Shown piece by piece: positions 1 through 9,593 of a stretch of 33,152 nt of DNA. The first letter of the stretch is position 1. The number at the start of each line of letters is the position of its first letter. Below the pieces are notes generated by a model that saw only the letters and a program-made list of their open reading frames with translations, searched no databases and had not been told where the DNA came from. The position numbers were made by a program, and so were the translations under genes. The stretch comes from Acidobacteriota bacterium (GTDB lineage Bacteria > Acidobacteriota > G020349885), in contig CP070701.1 in NCBI GenBank assembly GCA_020349885.1, forward strand, positions 1,571,594 through 1,604,745. Direction: 5' to 3'.

Positions 1-1
1 C

Positions 2-2191
2 GGATGGGTGGGAGCGCAGGCGGTCATTGCAGCCCTGGTGGTGCTGGTGCCGACGCTTGGGATGGGGGCGTTGTTTCCGGTGGTGGTGAGGGCGTTCCGG
101 GAGGCGTCGAGAGAGGGAATGCTGCCGGAGAAGAACGTGGGGAGACTGTACGTGCTGAACACGGTGGGGGGTATAGTGGGGAGCCTGGCGGCGGGGTTCT
201 GGCTGGTGCCGGGGATGGGGATGTGGAAGACGGTGCTTTTGGCGAGCGGGGTGAGCGTGGCGCTGGGGATTCTCGTGTGGATGGCGGTGCGGGAGATGGC
301 GTTATGGCCGAAGACAGTGCTCGCTACAACGGTGGCCGTGGTTGCGGTGGTAGGCATGTGGGCGCTTCCCGAGTGGAACGCGCTTCTTCTTAACCAGGGC
401 CTCTACCGCGAGATGCGCAACGTGAAACGATTTGACAAAAGGAGCAAGCTTGAGGGGCAAGACTTGCTTTTTTACCGCGAGGGCGTCAACACGACGGTGG
501 CGATTTTAAGGTCTCCCGGGAATATCAGCCTGCGGGTGTCCGGGAAGGCCGACGCCAGCACGTACGCCGTGGATCTCTACACCCAGCTTTTCGTGGGACA
601 GCTTCCGGTTATGTTCGCCCGCAACCCCCGGCACGTAGCCGTCATCGGCTTTGGAAGCGGCATGAGCGCCGGCACGATGCTCCGCCATCCTTCGGTCGAG
701 TCGCTCGACATTCTGGAGATCGAGCGGGGCGTAATCGAGGGCTCCAAATACTTTGAACTCCTCAACGAAAATCCCTTTGATGACCCGCGGACGCGCCTCG
801 TGCTGGAAGACGGCCGCATCCATATGACATACACCGACAAGGTCTACGATGCGATTACTTCCGAGCCTTCGAACCCTTGGATTGCCGGGGTGTCGAATCT
901 CTTCACGGCCGATTTCTACAAGCTGGTGCGCGCCCGGTTGGCGCCCGACGGCATCTTCGGCCAATGGATACAGCTTTACGAGCTCTCGCCGGGGACGTTC
1001 AAGACGATGATTCGCTCGCTGCACGAAGCGTTTCCGTACGTCGCGATCTTTTTATCGAGGTCGGCGGACGCCGTGGTGTTGGCCTCCGGCGTTCCCATCG
1101 AGATTCCGTGGGAGACGCTGAAGGAGCGCTTTTACGAGGAAGACGTGTACGAGGCGTTTCACGAGCTTAAGATCCGCAACCCTCTGGAGCTCTTTCATTT
1201 CTTCTTCGCGGGGGCGGAACAGGTGGATAAACACATCGCTATCTGCGGCATGGACGTCGTGGAGGTAGAGGAGGAGCGGGGGGAAGGGGAAACTCCTCTG
1301 TACCACTGCCCGGTGCACTCGACCTACACCTCCGACCGTCCCGGGGAGTGCCTTATCGTCCCGGCGATCAACACGGACGACAACGTGTGGCTGGAGCACC
1401 GGATGCCGTACGATTTCTTCAACGTGAGGGCGGGAGACCTGGGGCCGGAGCTAATTCGGCATTTTGCGAAAGGGCGTTTGGCGGGCCTTCGGAGGACGGT
1501 GCCGGGCCTGCCGGAGGAAGAGGCGGTGCGCACCATGATTCGCTACGTGCATTCCCAGGAGCCGAAGCTGATGCATGGCAGCCGAATTATAGACTTATGG
1601 CAGAAGTGGCGGGGGCCGATTGTGGAAGGTTTTCTCAACGTTTTCGAGGAGGAGGGCAACACGGAGATGGTGGAAAAGGTGCGCGAGTGGAAGAAAGGGT
1701 CCGAGGACTATATGCAAGACCGCGTCCTTGCGACGCGGCACGTTGTTCGGGCGATGGAACCCAAGGTGCAGCAGCAGCCTTCGCTGCGCGAGGCGTTCAT
1801 AGAGGAAGCCCTAACCCGGGCGCCGGACCTGCCGTTCGTGATGGTCATGGCGGGCAAGTTTGCCATGCAGGATCACGACGCCGACAAGGCGGAGGAACTC
1901 TTTCGCCGCGCCCTCGAACAACCCTGGAGCCCCTCATACTACGATGCGGTGATGGGACTGGCCAGGGTGATGGAGCGCCAGAAGCGGCTGGGTGAAGCCC
2001 TTGACTACACCGAGCTCGCCGAAGAGAGCAATCCCTATTTCCCGAACGCGTTTTCCTATCGGGCCCACCTGCTTAACCGTATGGGAAAAACCGACGAGGC
2101 CCTGGAGACTTTGGAGCAAGGATTTATCTACAATCCGGGCGACCAAATACTTGTGGACCGGCGCCGGGAGATCGCCGGCGCAGGGTCATAG
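2..2191 (+). CDS. Membrane/spermidine-synthase-like fusion with C-terminal TPRs, 5' end outside window
   Basis: The reading frame is open from base 2, and comparison with the paralogue at 31081 shows that several hundred N-terminal residues lie outside the window. The visible part starts in the last membrane segments (to about nt 400). A SpeE-like Rossmann domain follows: glycine-rich SAM/dcSAM loop VIGFGSGMSAG near nt 640-670, acidic LEIERG near nt 715, LEDGR near nt 805-818, and SEPSNPW at about nt 860-880 where true spermidine synthases carry the catalytic Asp. Two TPR-like helical pairs end the protein (about nt 1850-2170). Proteins of this kind are annotated as fused MFS/spermidine synthases; their substrate is not established, and the altered catalytic motif argues against simple spermidine synthesis. 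The membrane part is G-rich at third positions, unlike the C-rich SpeE part. Family assignment is good; function is unknown. Confidence 0.82.
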   Translation, partial: GWVGAQAVIAALVVLVPTLGMGALFPVVVRAFREASREGMLPEKNVGRLYVLNTVGGIVGSLAAGFWLVPGMGMWKTVLLASGVSVALGILVWMAVREMALWPKTVLATTVAVVAVVGMWALPEWNALLLNQGLYREMRNVKRFDKRSKLEGQDLLFYREGVNTTVAILRSPGNISLRVSGKADASTYAVDLYTQLFVGQLPVMFARNPRHVAVIGFGSGMSAGTMLRHPSVESLDILEIERGVIEGSKYFELLNENPFDDPRTRLVLEDGRIHMTYTDKVYDAITSEPSNPWIAGVSNLFTADFYKLVRARLAPDGIFGQWIQLYELSPGTFKTMIRSLHEAFPYVAIFLSRSADAVVLASGVPIEIPWETLKERFYEEDVYEAFHELKIRNPLELFHFFFAGAEQVDKHIAICGMDVVEVEEERGEGETPLYHCPVHSTYTSDRPGECLIVPAINTDDNVWLEHRMPYDFFNVRAGDLGPELIRHFAKGRLAGLRRTVPGLPEEEAVRTMIRYVHSQEPKLMHGSRIIDLWQKWRGPIVEGFLNVFEEEGNTEMVEKVREWKKGSEDYMQDRVLATRHVVRAMEPKVQQQPSLREAFIEEALTRAPDLPFVMVMAGKFAMQDHDADKAEELFRRALEQPWSPSYYDAVMGLARVMERQKRLGEALDYTELAEESNPYFPNAFSYRAHLLNRMGKTDEALETLEQGFIYNPGDQILVDRRREIAGAGS

Positions 2192-2286
2192 CGCCGAACG
2201 AAATTTGTCGGGTTCTCTCGCCTTCTCCTCTTTTCGCCTTGAAACACAGATTTTCCCTGACTTCCTCGGGAAAGCCGTGCCGCGGG

Positions 2287-2315
2287 TTGACCAGAAATAC
2301 GAATTGCTCCATACT
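2287..2315 (+). promoter_or_regulatory. Possible sigma70-type promoter upstream of the TPR gene
   Basis: TTGACC at 2287-2292 is followed after 17 nt by CATACT at 2310-2315. It lies in the 237-nt gap between the left-edge gene and the TPR gene and would leave a leader of about 105 nt. Only four of six bases match in the -10, so this is weak. The rest of the gap shows no gene or clear terminator. Confidence 0.3.
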
Positions 2316-2428
2316 TTTCCGAAAGAGCATTCAAAATGAAAGCCGAATTCACGGCCGTCTTCAAAAAGCGGCGAAAGCGGAAGGGGCGCGGTTTTTAGAG
2401 GTTCGCTGGTGATACGTTACTTGCCGTT

Positions 2429-5398
2429 ATGCGAATGATCCGCGCGCCGCTCGGTTGGAGCGCCGTGGCATGCGCGCTCTTGCTCGCGCCGGCGCTTCCC
2501 TCGCGGGCGCAGGAACCCCCCGTTGCGCCCCCCGCCGCCGCGGACGAAGAAGAGGCGGCGGCGCCGGAGGCGCTGCGGCTCATACGCGGCCTTCTGCGCG
2601 ACGGCCTGGAGGAGGCGGCGCTAGGGCAAATCCGCTCGTTTCTTGAAAACCATCCGGCGAATCCCGCCGCGGCGGAGATGCGCTTTCACGAGGGACGCAT
2701 CCTCCTCGCACGCGGCGAGGCGGACGATGCGGCGGAGTGCTTGTCGCTCCTTCTCGAGCAACATCCCGAAAGCCCCTACGCGGCCGAGGGCGCCTACCTG
2801 TGCGCCGTGGCGGAGCGCCTGCGCGGGCGACCGGGGGAAGCCGAGCGGCTTTTCGTGCGGGCGCTCGGCGAGGAAAATCTTCCCGACAAGCTCCGGCGCG
2901 CGGCGGGCCTCCGTCTCGCCGCGGTCCGGCGCGGGCTGGGCCGCTGCGAGGAGGCGCTCGAAGCCCTCGCGCCGCTCGAAGCGAGCGCGGCGGTGCTCCT
3001 CGAGAGCGCGCGCTGCCGATACGCGCTCAAGGATTTTAAAAACGCGCGCCGGGACCTGACCGGGGCGCTCAAGCCTTCTGCCCCGGGCGAAGCGGCGCTT
3101 GAGCCCGAGGAGGAGCGCGAGGCGCGCCGTATGCTCGGCTTCATCGCGTTTCACGAGAAGCGTTACAAGGAGGCGCGCGATATCCTCGCTCCCCTCGTAT
3201 ATGGGGAGACGGACGCTTCCGGGATTTTTCCGCAGACGGAATCGGCACTCGCGTGGACGCACTACCATCTCGGCGACTACGGCCAGGCCTACGACATGGT
3301 GCGGCGCCGCAGCCCGGCGCTTCGCCTGAGCGAGCGCGAGGAGGCGCTCCTTGCGGCGCGGGGTGCTCTGGCCCGCGGCGAGGACGGGGCCGCGCGCGAA
3401 GCGCTCACCGCCGTGCTCGAATCGGAGCCCGAAGACGCGGAGGCGCATGCACTGCTTGGAGAAATTCTGCGCCGCGCGGGTGACGCCGAAGGCGCTGCGG
3501 AGCATCTTCGCCGCGCCTCGCGGCTCCTTCCCGTCTCGGAAGGGGCGGCGCTCCTGTTTGACGTCGGAGAAATCCACTACGGCGAGATGCGCGACTTTCA
3601 CGCCGCGCGGCGCATCTTCGAGGCGCTCGCCGCAACCCCGGGCCACGGCATGCGGGCGCCATCCATGCTGTACGCGGCACGGAGCGCCCTCGGCGAGGGC
3701 GACCGCGCGGGCGCGCTCGCCTGGCTTGCGGCGCTCGTCGAGGAGTACCCGCAAAACTCTTCGACCGCCGAGGAGGCCTACTACCTCTTGACGGAGCTCT
3801 ACACGGCTCTCGGCCAGCATGAGAACGCGCTCGGCATGACGGAAATTTTCTTGAGGGAATTTTCCGACTCGCCGCGCGGTCCGGCGGCGCTCCTTCGCAA
3901 GTCCGACCTCGAGGAAAGGCTCGGCGCCTCGGAGGAAGCCGCCTCCTCGTACCGCTTCTTCCTGGCCCGCTATCCGGAAGACCGCGCCGCGCCGCGCGCC
4001 CACCTGTTGCTCGCGCGCGTTCTCTCGGCGCAGGGAGCGTGGAGCGAGGCAGTCGAGGTTCTCAAGGCGCTGCGCAAAAAATTTCCCGACTCCGAGGAAT
4101 CTCGACAAGACGCGCCGCACGAGACGGGGCGCGCGCTTCTGGAAACGGAGCGCGCGGAGGAAGCGCTTGCGGCCTTCCTCGAAGACGCGGCCTTGAATCC
4201 GCCGCGCGGCCATTATTGGGCCGCGAGGGCCGCCCTCGCCGCGGAAGACGCCGAGCAGGCCGTCGCCTACTTTGAAAAAGCGCACGAGGCCGCACCGCAC
4301 GGCGACCTCGGCCAGGAGGCGCTCCGCGAGGCGGCGAAAATCGCACTTTCCTCCGGCGACGAGGAGAGCAGTGTCGCGCTCCTGCGCCGTCTCCGGAAAG
4401 GCGACGTCCTTTATGCGCGCTACGCGCAGACGGCCCTGGAGCGCCATTTCCTGGGGCAGGGAAAAGTCAAGGAGGCGCTCGAGGAAATTCCCGAGTTCAT
4501 GCGCGGCAACCCCGCCGTGGCGCTCGACTCGGGAAAAATCCTCGTGCGTGCCAAGGGGCGCTACGAGGCGGGAAACATAAACGAGGCGCGCCGCGATTTC
4601 GAGGAAATTCTAGAAAAATTCCCTAACTCCGAAGCCGCCGCGGAAGCCCATTTCCACCTGGGCGAAATCGCCTTCGCGGAAGGCCGTATGCAGGCAAGCG
4701 ACGCGCACAACCGGAGCGCCCTCGAGGGCCGTCTTCCCGACGCGTTTCGCGCGAGGGCGCACTATCGGCTCGGCGCCTCGGCATTCGAGCGCAAGGATTT
4801 CTCCCAGGCCGCGCGCCACTTCGACGAGGCCGAAAAAACTCCGGCGAAAGCGTTGCGCGGCCTGCGCCCGACGATTCTCTACCTGGCCGGCGTCTGCTAC
4901 GAGCAGGAGCACGAGCCCGAGGAGGCGCGCCGCCGCTACCTCGGCTTCGCCGAGGCCCTCGAAGACAGGGCCGCCATGCAGGACGAGCAGCTCCGCGCGG
5001 CGCTGTTTCTTCAGCGCGAGGGCTACGCGCAGGACTCGCTCGCGCTCTGCGAGGCGCTTCTCGCTGTGGTCGAGACGGAGGACCTGCGCACCGAGGTGCA
5101 ATTTTACCTGGCCGAAAACTACAAAACGCTGGGAGACCTCGACCGCGCGCTTCTGGAATACCTGAAAGTCACGTACCTTCACCCCGAAAACGCGATGTGG
5201 GCCGTGACGGCGCGCTTCGAGGCGGGGCAGATCTACGAAAAACAGGGCAAGTGGGACGAGGCCGTGAAGCTCTACCGGCGCATCGCCGAGGCCGCTCCAG
5301 GCTCGGCACAAAGCGAAGCGGCCCGCAGGCGCCTCGAGGAGATCACCGAGCACGGCGCGGAATCGCCGCCGGAGCTTTCGTCGGAAGAGGTGGACTAG
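2429..5398 (+). CDS. Large exported tetratricopeptide-repeat protein (989 aa)
   Basis: A Sec-type signal peptide is visible: basic start MRMIR, hydrophobic core around residues 10-24, and a likely cut after PSRA near residue 27. After an Ala/Glu-rich linker, nearly the whole protein is TPR or TPR-like helical pairs with A-x-x-x-F/Y and terminal P positions (for example FLENHP, LLEQHP, FLARYP, ILEKFP). No enzymatic domain is visible. The architecture suits a periplasmic scaffold of the BamD/CpoB style, but the exact partner cannot be named. No good Shine-Dalgarno precedes ATG 2429, and an in-frame ATG two codons later is an alternative start. It stands alone, convergent with the sirtuin gene. 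Calling it exported TPR is safe; any narrower function is not. Confidence 0.85.
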   Translation: MRMIRAPLGWSAVACALLLAPALPSRAQEPPVAPPAAADEEEAAAPEALRLIRGLLRDGLEEAALGQIRSFLENHPANPAAAEMRFHEGRILLARGEADDAAECLSLLLEQHPESPYAAEGAYLCAVAERLRGRPGEAERLFVRALGEENLPDKLRRAAGLRLAAVRRGLGRCEEALEALAPLEASAAVLLESARCRYALKDFKNARRDLTGALKPSAPGEAALEPEEEREARRMLGFIAFHEKRYKEARDILAPLVYGETDASGIFPQTESALAWTHYHLGDYGQAYDMVRRRSPALRLSEREEALLAARGALARGEDGAAREALTAVLESEPEDAEAHALLGEILRRAGDAEGAAEHLRRASRLLPVSEGAALLFDVGEIHYGEMRDFHAARRIFEALAATPGHGMRAPSMLYAARSALGEGDRAGALAWLAALVEEYPQNSSTAEEAYYLLTELYTALGQHENALGMTEIFLREFSDSPRGPAALLRKSDLEERLGASEEAASSYRFFLARYPEDRAAPRAHLLLARVLSAQGAWSEAVEVLKALRKKFPDSEESRQDAPHETGRALLETERAEEALAAFLEDAALNPPRGHYWAARAALAAEDAEQAVAYFEKAHEAAPHGDLGQEALREAAKIALSSGDEESSVALLRRLRKGDVLYARYAQTALERHFLGQGKVKEALEEIPEFMRGNPAVALDSGKILVRAKGRYEAGNINEARRDFEEILEKFPNSEAAAEAHFHLGEIAFAEGRMQASDAHNRSALEGRLPDAFRARAHYRLGASAFERKDFSQAARHFDEAEKTPAKALRGLRPTILYLAGVCYEQEHEPEEARRRYLGFAEALEDRAAMQDEQLRAALFLQREGYAQDSLALCEALLAVVETEDLRTEVQFYLAENYKTLGDLDRALLEYLKVTYLHPENAMWAVTARFEAGQIYEKQGKWDEAVKLYRRIAEAAPGSAQSEAARRRLEEITEHGAESPPELSSEEVD

Positions 5399-5484
5399 GG
5401 GCGCGGCTTTCGAGCGGGGCATCCCATGCCTTGCTCGCCGGGAAATGACATGAGCGCCCTCGGCGCGGCGGCTTCCGTGGGAAG

Positions 5485-6249
5485 CTACCCGTCCACAATC
5501 TGCGGCAGGACTTCCGCCGACTTTGCGCGCAGGGCTACGTCGACCACTTGCGTTAACGGCGTTTCCTGGGGATTGATTTCGATTACGGCCGCGCCGCTCT
5601 GCTTTGCCATGAGCGCCCACTGCTGAATGTAGCCGAACACGGCCGTCGTGCCCACGACCAGCGCCGCGTCAAGCGTCGGGAGTTTCTGCAAAAAATCGTC
5701 GATGCGCTGAACGACCGCCAGATTCAGGGTTTCGCCGAACCAGACGATGTCGGGACGCAGCAGCCCCCGGCACGCCTTGCAGCGGGGCGGCGTCTCGGGC
5801 AGGGGAACGTCCCTGAGCTCGCCCGCGTAGGAGCAGCTCGTGCACCGCACGCGCCAGAGGGAGCCGTGGACGTGCTCGACGTTGCGGTTGCCCGCGCGCT
5901 CGTGCAGGTCGTCCACGTTCTGCGTGGCCAGAAGAAACCGCTCGGCGCTTCCTTCGATTTTCGCCAAAGCCTTGTGCCCGTCGTTCGGCGAGGCCTCGGC
6001 GACCAGGCGGCGGCGATGGTCGTACCATTCCCACACGAGCCCGGGGTTTTCCGAGAACGCCTGCGGCGTGGCGAGATCCTCGGCGCGGAATTTCTTCCAC
6101 CACCCGTCCGCGCCGCGGAACGTGGGGATGCCGCTCTCGGCGGAAGCCCCGGCGCCCGTCAGCACAAAGATGCCCTTTGCGCCCTGAAGGAGCTCTCGCA
6201 CTCGGGACACCTCGGCGTGCGTTTTGAGCGTGCCCATACCTTTTCCCAT
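5485..6249 (-). CDS. cobB: NAD-dependent protein deacylase, Sir2 family, class III-type
   Basis: This 254-residue protein has the full sirtuin motif set: TGAGASAESGIPTFRG at residues 31-46 (NAD loop), TQNVDDLHERAG at 109-120, and HG at 128-129 with the catalytic base His128. A zinc ribbon is formed by C136, C139, C157 and C160, followed by PDIVWFGE at 166-173. Tyr76 and Arg79 in WYDHRRR reproduce the YxxR pair that binds acidic acyl groups in CobB and SIRT5. This predicts removal of succinyl or malonyl as well as acetyl from lysines, using NAD+, in the cytoplasm. The start is uncertain: ATG 6249 has no clear Shine-Dalgarno, while ATG 6237 follows GGAAAAGG. It is divergently transcribed from the Clp-like gene, with a 157-nt gap. 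Family certain; acyl preference inferred. Confidence 0.93.
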   Translation of the reverse strand: MGKGMGTLKTHAEVSRVRELLQGAKGIFVLTGAGASAESGIPTFRGADGWWKKFRAEDLATPQAFSENPGLVWEWYDHRRRLVAEASPNDGHKALAKIEGSAERFLLATQNVDDLHERAGNRNVEHVHGSLWRVRCTSCSYAGELRDVPLPETPPRCKACRGLLRPDIVWFGETLNLAVVQRIDDFLQKLPTLDAALVVGTTAVFGYIQQWALMAKQSGAAVIEINPQETPLTQVVDVALRAKSAEVLPQIVDG

Positions 6250-6303
6250 GCTACCATGCCGAGCCCTATCAGAAAGGCGCCGCGTGATTCGGACTAACCA
6301 TGA

Positions 6304-6333
6304 TTGAAACGCAGTTCTTGTCTATGCTACTAT
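6304..6333 (+). promoter_or_regulatory. Promoter of the Clp-like gene
   Basis: TTGAAA at 6304-6309 and TACTAT at 6328-6333 are separated by 18 nt in the divergent sirtuin/Clp gap. The leader would be about 65-70 nt. It contains the small inverted repeat CCCAT-TGC-ATGGG (6353-6365) and a plausible AAAGG Shine-Dalgarno just before ATG 6407. No heat-shock-specific element such as CIRCE was recognised. Confidence 0.5.
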
Positions 6334-6406
6334 TGCATTTGGTGAACGGGTTTCCCATTGCATGGGAATGGTTTTTGGCGCAAAGGTTGAGTAAAGGTAA
6401 CACACC

Positions 6407-9400
6407 ATGACGACTTACCTGCCGCTGGAGGAAATCGCGCAGAAGTTTCCTTTTCTCTACGCGCCCCCTTCGGAAGCGGCCGAAAAAGACGCACCTCAGA
6501 CTCCCTACGTCCTTCTGGAGCGCAGCCTCCGCTTCGTGACCCTCATGGCTCTCGCGCACAGTGCGGTGCGGCGCAACATCGGCCTCGAGCTCTCTCACAG
6601 TCTTGACGAGCATTTGGGGAATCTTTCGGGCCAGGCGTGCGCGCGCCTTCAAAGCCTGATGCTGGCCCATGACACGGGCTCCCTCGTGGAAGTCTTCGGC
6701 CTGCCGCTTCGGAACCCGGTGCAGGTGCGCCTCTTCGTCGAAACCTATCGCGCGCTTCTCACGCGCATGGAGCATCTGGACAACACGTCCCGCACCGAGG
6801 AAGCCATACGAGTGCTGGCCGAAGAATACAGCGAGTTTCTCGTGCGGCGCTTCCACGCGCGCATCGTGTCCATTCGGGAGGAAAAACATGGGCTGTCCGC
6901 CTACGATGTCGTGGCCCGGGAAAGGATGGACATCGAGGAGCTTCTGCCCGTTTCGACGGGGCGGGGCCTGCATCTCGTGGATGACCTCGCGGCCTCCTTC
7001 ACGCCGATCGAGCCACTGTTTTGCATGCACCGCACCTCTCTGCTTCTTTACGAAGGACACGGCCCCGACGGCGTTTGCTACACGAACGGCCGGGGGGATC
7101 GGCTCGTCCGCCTGGAGCGAGACGAGCTGATCGCGTGGGCGGAGCTGTGCGTGCGCCTGGGCGCGTACCGGCAGGCCCTCGCACTCTTCCACGACGCCGG
7201 AAAAAATCTTTTCCCCAACAAGGAGCGCACCCGTCTCTACCGCTACGCCCGCATAGCCGCGAGCGGCATGGAACATTTCTCGGAGCAGGACTACGGAAAG
7301 GCGATCGAGGAATTCGAGCGGGCGCTTGCCCTTGATGACTCCCATCCTCCGCTGTATTACGCCACCGCCCATGCCCACCGCCGGGGGGGCGACTCCGCGC
7401 AGGCCATCGCGACCCTGCGGCGCCTCCTCGCACGCTACCCCGACAAGGTGCAGGCTGAGGAACTCCTGGGCGACCTCTTTGCCGAGCGGGACAGCGCCGA
7501 GGCCATCCGGTTTTACGAAAAGGTTCTCGCCGCAAGCCTTTATCAACCGGGTGTGGCGCGCAAGCGGGACGATCTTAAGGAACGGCTGGCCAACAAGCCG
7601 GGTCTTCCGGCGAGCGCGAAAGCGCCGGGGCGTGCTCCCGTGGCCAAGCCGCGGGAGGAGGCGCCGTCGGCCAAGCCCTCCGGAGCGCCCGCTCCGGCCG
7701 AAGGGCCTTCCGCGGACGAGCTTCTGGTGGACATGCTGGCGGAGGCCGAGGGCGGCCGCTACCGTCCCATCGTAGGCCGCGAGGGCGAACGCGCCCAGGC
7801 GGTCGAGATTCTCTGCTGCCGGGCCAAGAGCAACGTTCTTCTCGTGGGCGAGCCGGGCGTTGGGAAGACGGCCCTCGTGGAAGACCTGGCGCTCCGGCTC
7901 TCGAGGGGAGAGGCGCCGCGCGCGCTTCAGGGAAAACGCCTCTATGCCTTCAACAGCGCCGCCGCCATCGCCGGCGCCAAGTATCGGGGCCAGTTCGAGG
8001 AACGCATCCTGCAGGTCATCCGAAAACTCTCGGACCAGCCGTCCATTCTGTTCGTGGACGACATCCACACGCTCTCGAGCATGGGGGCGTCGAAAGGGGG
8101 AAGCCTCGACCTGGCGAGCCTCATCAAGCCGTCGCTCCTGCGCGGGGAATTCCAGGCCGTCGCCGCGGCGCCGTACGAGGACTACCGCTCGCGCCTGGAG
8201 AAAGACACCACGCTGGCGCGCTGTTTTCAGGTCGTCCGGCTTGACGAGCCCGGCCGGGAGGAGACGCTCGCCATTCTGTCCTTCCACAAGGAACCGCTTG
8301 AAAACCACCACCGCGTGCGCTTGAGCGAGGAGCTTTTTGCGGAGACGTTCAAAACCATCGCGCTGTGCTTGAAGGAGCGCGCTTTTCCGGACAAGGCGCT
8401 CGACGTCTTCGACCGCGCCTCGGTCAAGGCCGCCCTGCGCGCGAACGGCACCGCGCAACGCCAGCCCGCCGTCACGCCCGAGGACGTCCACGCGGCCATT
8501 TCGGACCTCTCCGGCGTGCCGTTCGCCAAGGTGGCATCCATGCGGGAGTCGCGCTACCGCGAGCTGGAAACCCTCCTCGAGGAGCGCATCATCGGGCAGG
8601 AAAGCGCCATCCGCACCGTGGCGCGGGCTCTCAAAACGGCCAAGCTGAACTTCTCTCTCAAGCCCCAGCGGCCGGAGGGTATCTTCCTGTTCGTTGGGCC
8701 CACGGGCGTGGGGAAGACGGAGCTCGCGCGCGCCATGGCCGAGGTGCTCTACGGCGAAACGGACAGGATGATTCGAATCGACATGTCGGAATACATGGAG
8801 CGGATCTCGTCGTCGCGCCTCATCGGCACCGCTCCCGGCTACGTGGGCTACAACGACCCCAATCAGCTCACGGACATGGTGCGCCGCAATCCCTACTCGC
8901 TGATTCTGCTAGACGAGATTGAAAAGGCCGACGCGCAGGTGATGAACCTCTTTCTGCAGGTCTTCGACGCGGGACGCCTCACCGACGGCAAAGGCCGCAT
9001 CGTCCACTTCAACCACACGACGATCGTCATGACCGGAAACATCGGCACGGAGCTCTACTCGGAAATGAGGATCGGCTACGACGAAGTCTCCGGCCGCGGG
9101 GGGCATGTTTCGCGCTCGGCCCTGACGAAGCGCATCAAGCGCTCCTTCGCCCCCGAGTTCCTGAACCGCCTCGACGAGATCGTCCAGTTCGACCCGCTCG
9201 CCCCTGAGAGCATCAAGCGCATCGCCGAACTCAAACTGCGCAGCGTCCGCGAGCGCATGGCCGAGGAAGGAAAGACCCTGCACCTTGCGCCCGCCGTCTA
9301 CGAACGCCTCGTCGCCGAGGGCTACAGCCCCGAGTTCGGCGCCCGCCACCTGGAGCGTGTCATCCGCCGCCTCGTCCTCGACCCCCTTGCGGACGCGTCC

Positions 9401-9559
9401 TTGAGCACGGAATGGGACGAGCACCGCCACATCCAGGTGGACGAGCGCGAGGGACGCACCGTGATCGGCTATTCCGAAGAGCCTTGCAGCGATGAGGTGC
9501 TTGCGGAGGGTAGAGAAGCGGTCGAGAGCACGACGTCCAAGGAAGTGCCCAAAGACTGA
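6407..9559 (+). CDS. Clp/Hsp100-type double AAA+ unfoldase with non-canonical TPR-bearing N-terminus
   Basis: The 1050-residue protein ends in two Clp-type AAA+ modules. Module 1 has Walker A GEPGVGKT (481-488), pore-loop sequence GAKYRGQFEER and Walker B LFVDDIH (about 548-554). Module 2 has GPTGVGKT (764-771), pore loop GYVG (811-814), Walker B LLDEIEKA (D836, E837) and a ClpB_D2 small domain containing EFGARHLERVI. The first about 390 residues lack the paired Clp_N repeats of ClpA/B/C: a helical domain I do not recognise (1-230) precedes about three TPR-like units (235-390) and a Pro/Ala/Lys linker (about 395-440). There is no long coiled-coil M-domain. An IGY tripeptide (889-891) sits where ClpA has IGL and ClpC has VGF, the ClpP-docking loop, so ClpP partnering is plausible. 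It should unfold substrates with ATP in the cytoplasm; the TPRs probably select cargo. Confidence 0.88.
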   Translation: MTTYLPLEEIAQKFPFLYAPPSEAAEKDAPQTPYVLLERSLRFVTLMALAHSAVRRNIGLELSHSLDEHLGNLSGQACARLQSLMLAHDTGSLVEVFGLPLRNPVQVRLFVETYRALLTRMEHLDNTSRTEEAIRVLAEEYSEFLVRRFHARIVSIREEKHGLSAYDVVARERMDIEELLPVSTGRGLHLVDDLAASFTPIEPLFCMHRTSLLLYEGHGPDGVCYTNGRGDRLVRLERDELIAWAELCVRLGAYRQALALFHDAGKNLFPNKERTRLYRYARIAASGMEHFSEQDYGKAIEEFERALALDDSHPPLYYATAHAHRRGGDSAQAIATLRRLLARYPDKVQAEELLGDLFAERDSAEAIRFYEKVLAASLYQPGVARKRDDLKERLANKPGLPASAKAPGRAPVAKPREEAPSAKPSGAPAPAEGPSADELLVDMLAEAEGGRYRPIVGREGERAQAVEILCCRAKSNVLLVGEPGVGKTALVEDLALRLSRGEAPRALQGKRLYAFNSAAAIAGAKYRGQFEERILQVIRKLSDQPSILFVDDIHTLSSMGASKGGSLDLASLIKPSLLRGEFQAVAAAPYEDYRSRLEKDTTLARCFQVVRLDEPGREETLAILSFHKEPLENHHRVRLSEELFAETFKTIALCLKERAFPDKALDVFDRASVKAALRANGTAQRQPAVTPEDVHAAISDLSGVPFAKVASMRESRYRELETLLEERIIGQESAIRTVARALKTAKLNFSLKPQRPEGIFLFVGPTGVGKTELARAMAEVLYGETDRMIRIDMSEYMERISSSRLIGTAPGYVGYNDPNQLTDMVRRNPYSLILLDEIEKADAQVMNLFLQVFDAGRLTDGKGRIVHFNHTTIVMTGNIGTELYSEMRIGYDEVSGRGGHVSRSALTKRIKRSFAPEFLNRLDEIVQFDPLAPESIKRIAELKLRSVRERMAEEGKTLHLAPAVYERLVAEGYSPEFGARHLERVIRRLVLDPLADASLSTEWDEHRHIQVDEREGRTVIGYSEEPCSDEVLAEGREAVESTTSKEVPKD

Positions 9560-9593
9560 GCGACCGGCCGGAAGGCGCCCCCTACCTTATCCT

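Noticed and set aside
2621-4447. Open frame of 608 codons opposite the exported TPR gene
   Set aside because: No recognisable domain, Arg-rich shadow composition; the plus-strand frame has signal peptide and TPRs.
6269-8491. Open frame of 740 codons opposite the Clp-like gene
   Set aside because: The plus strand encodes unmistakable AAA+ motifs; the antisense translation shows no family signature.
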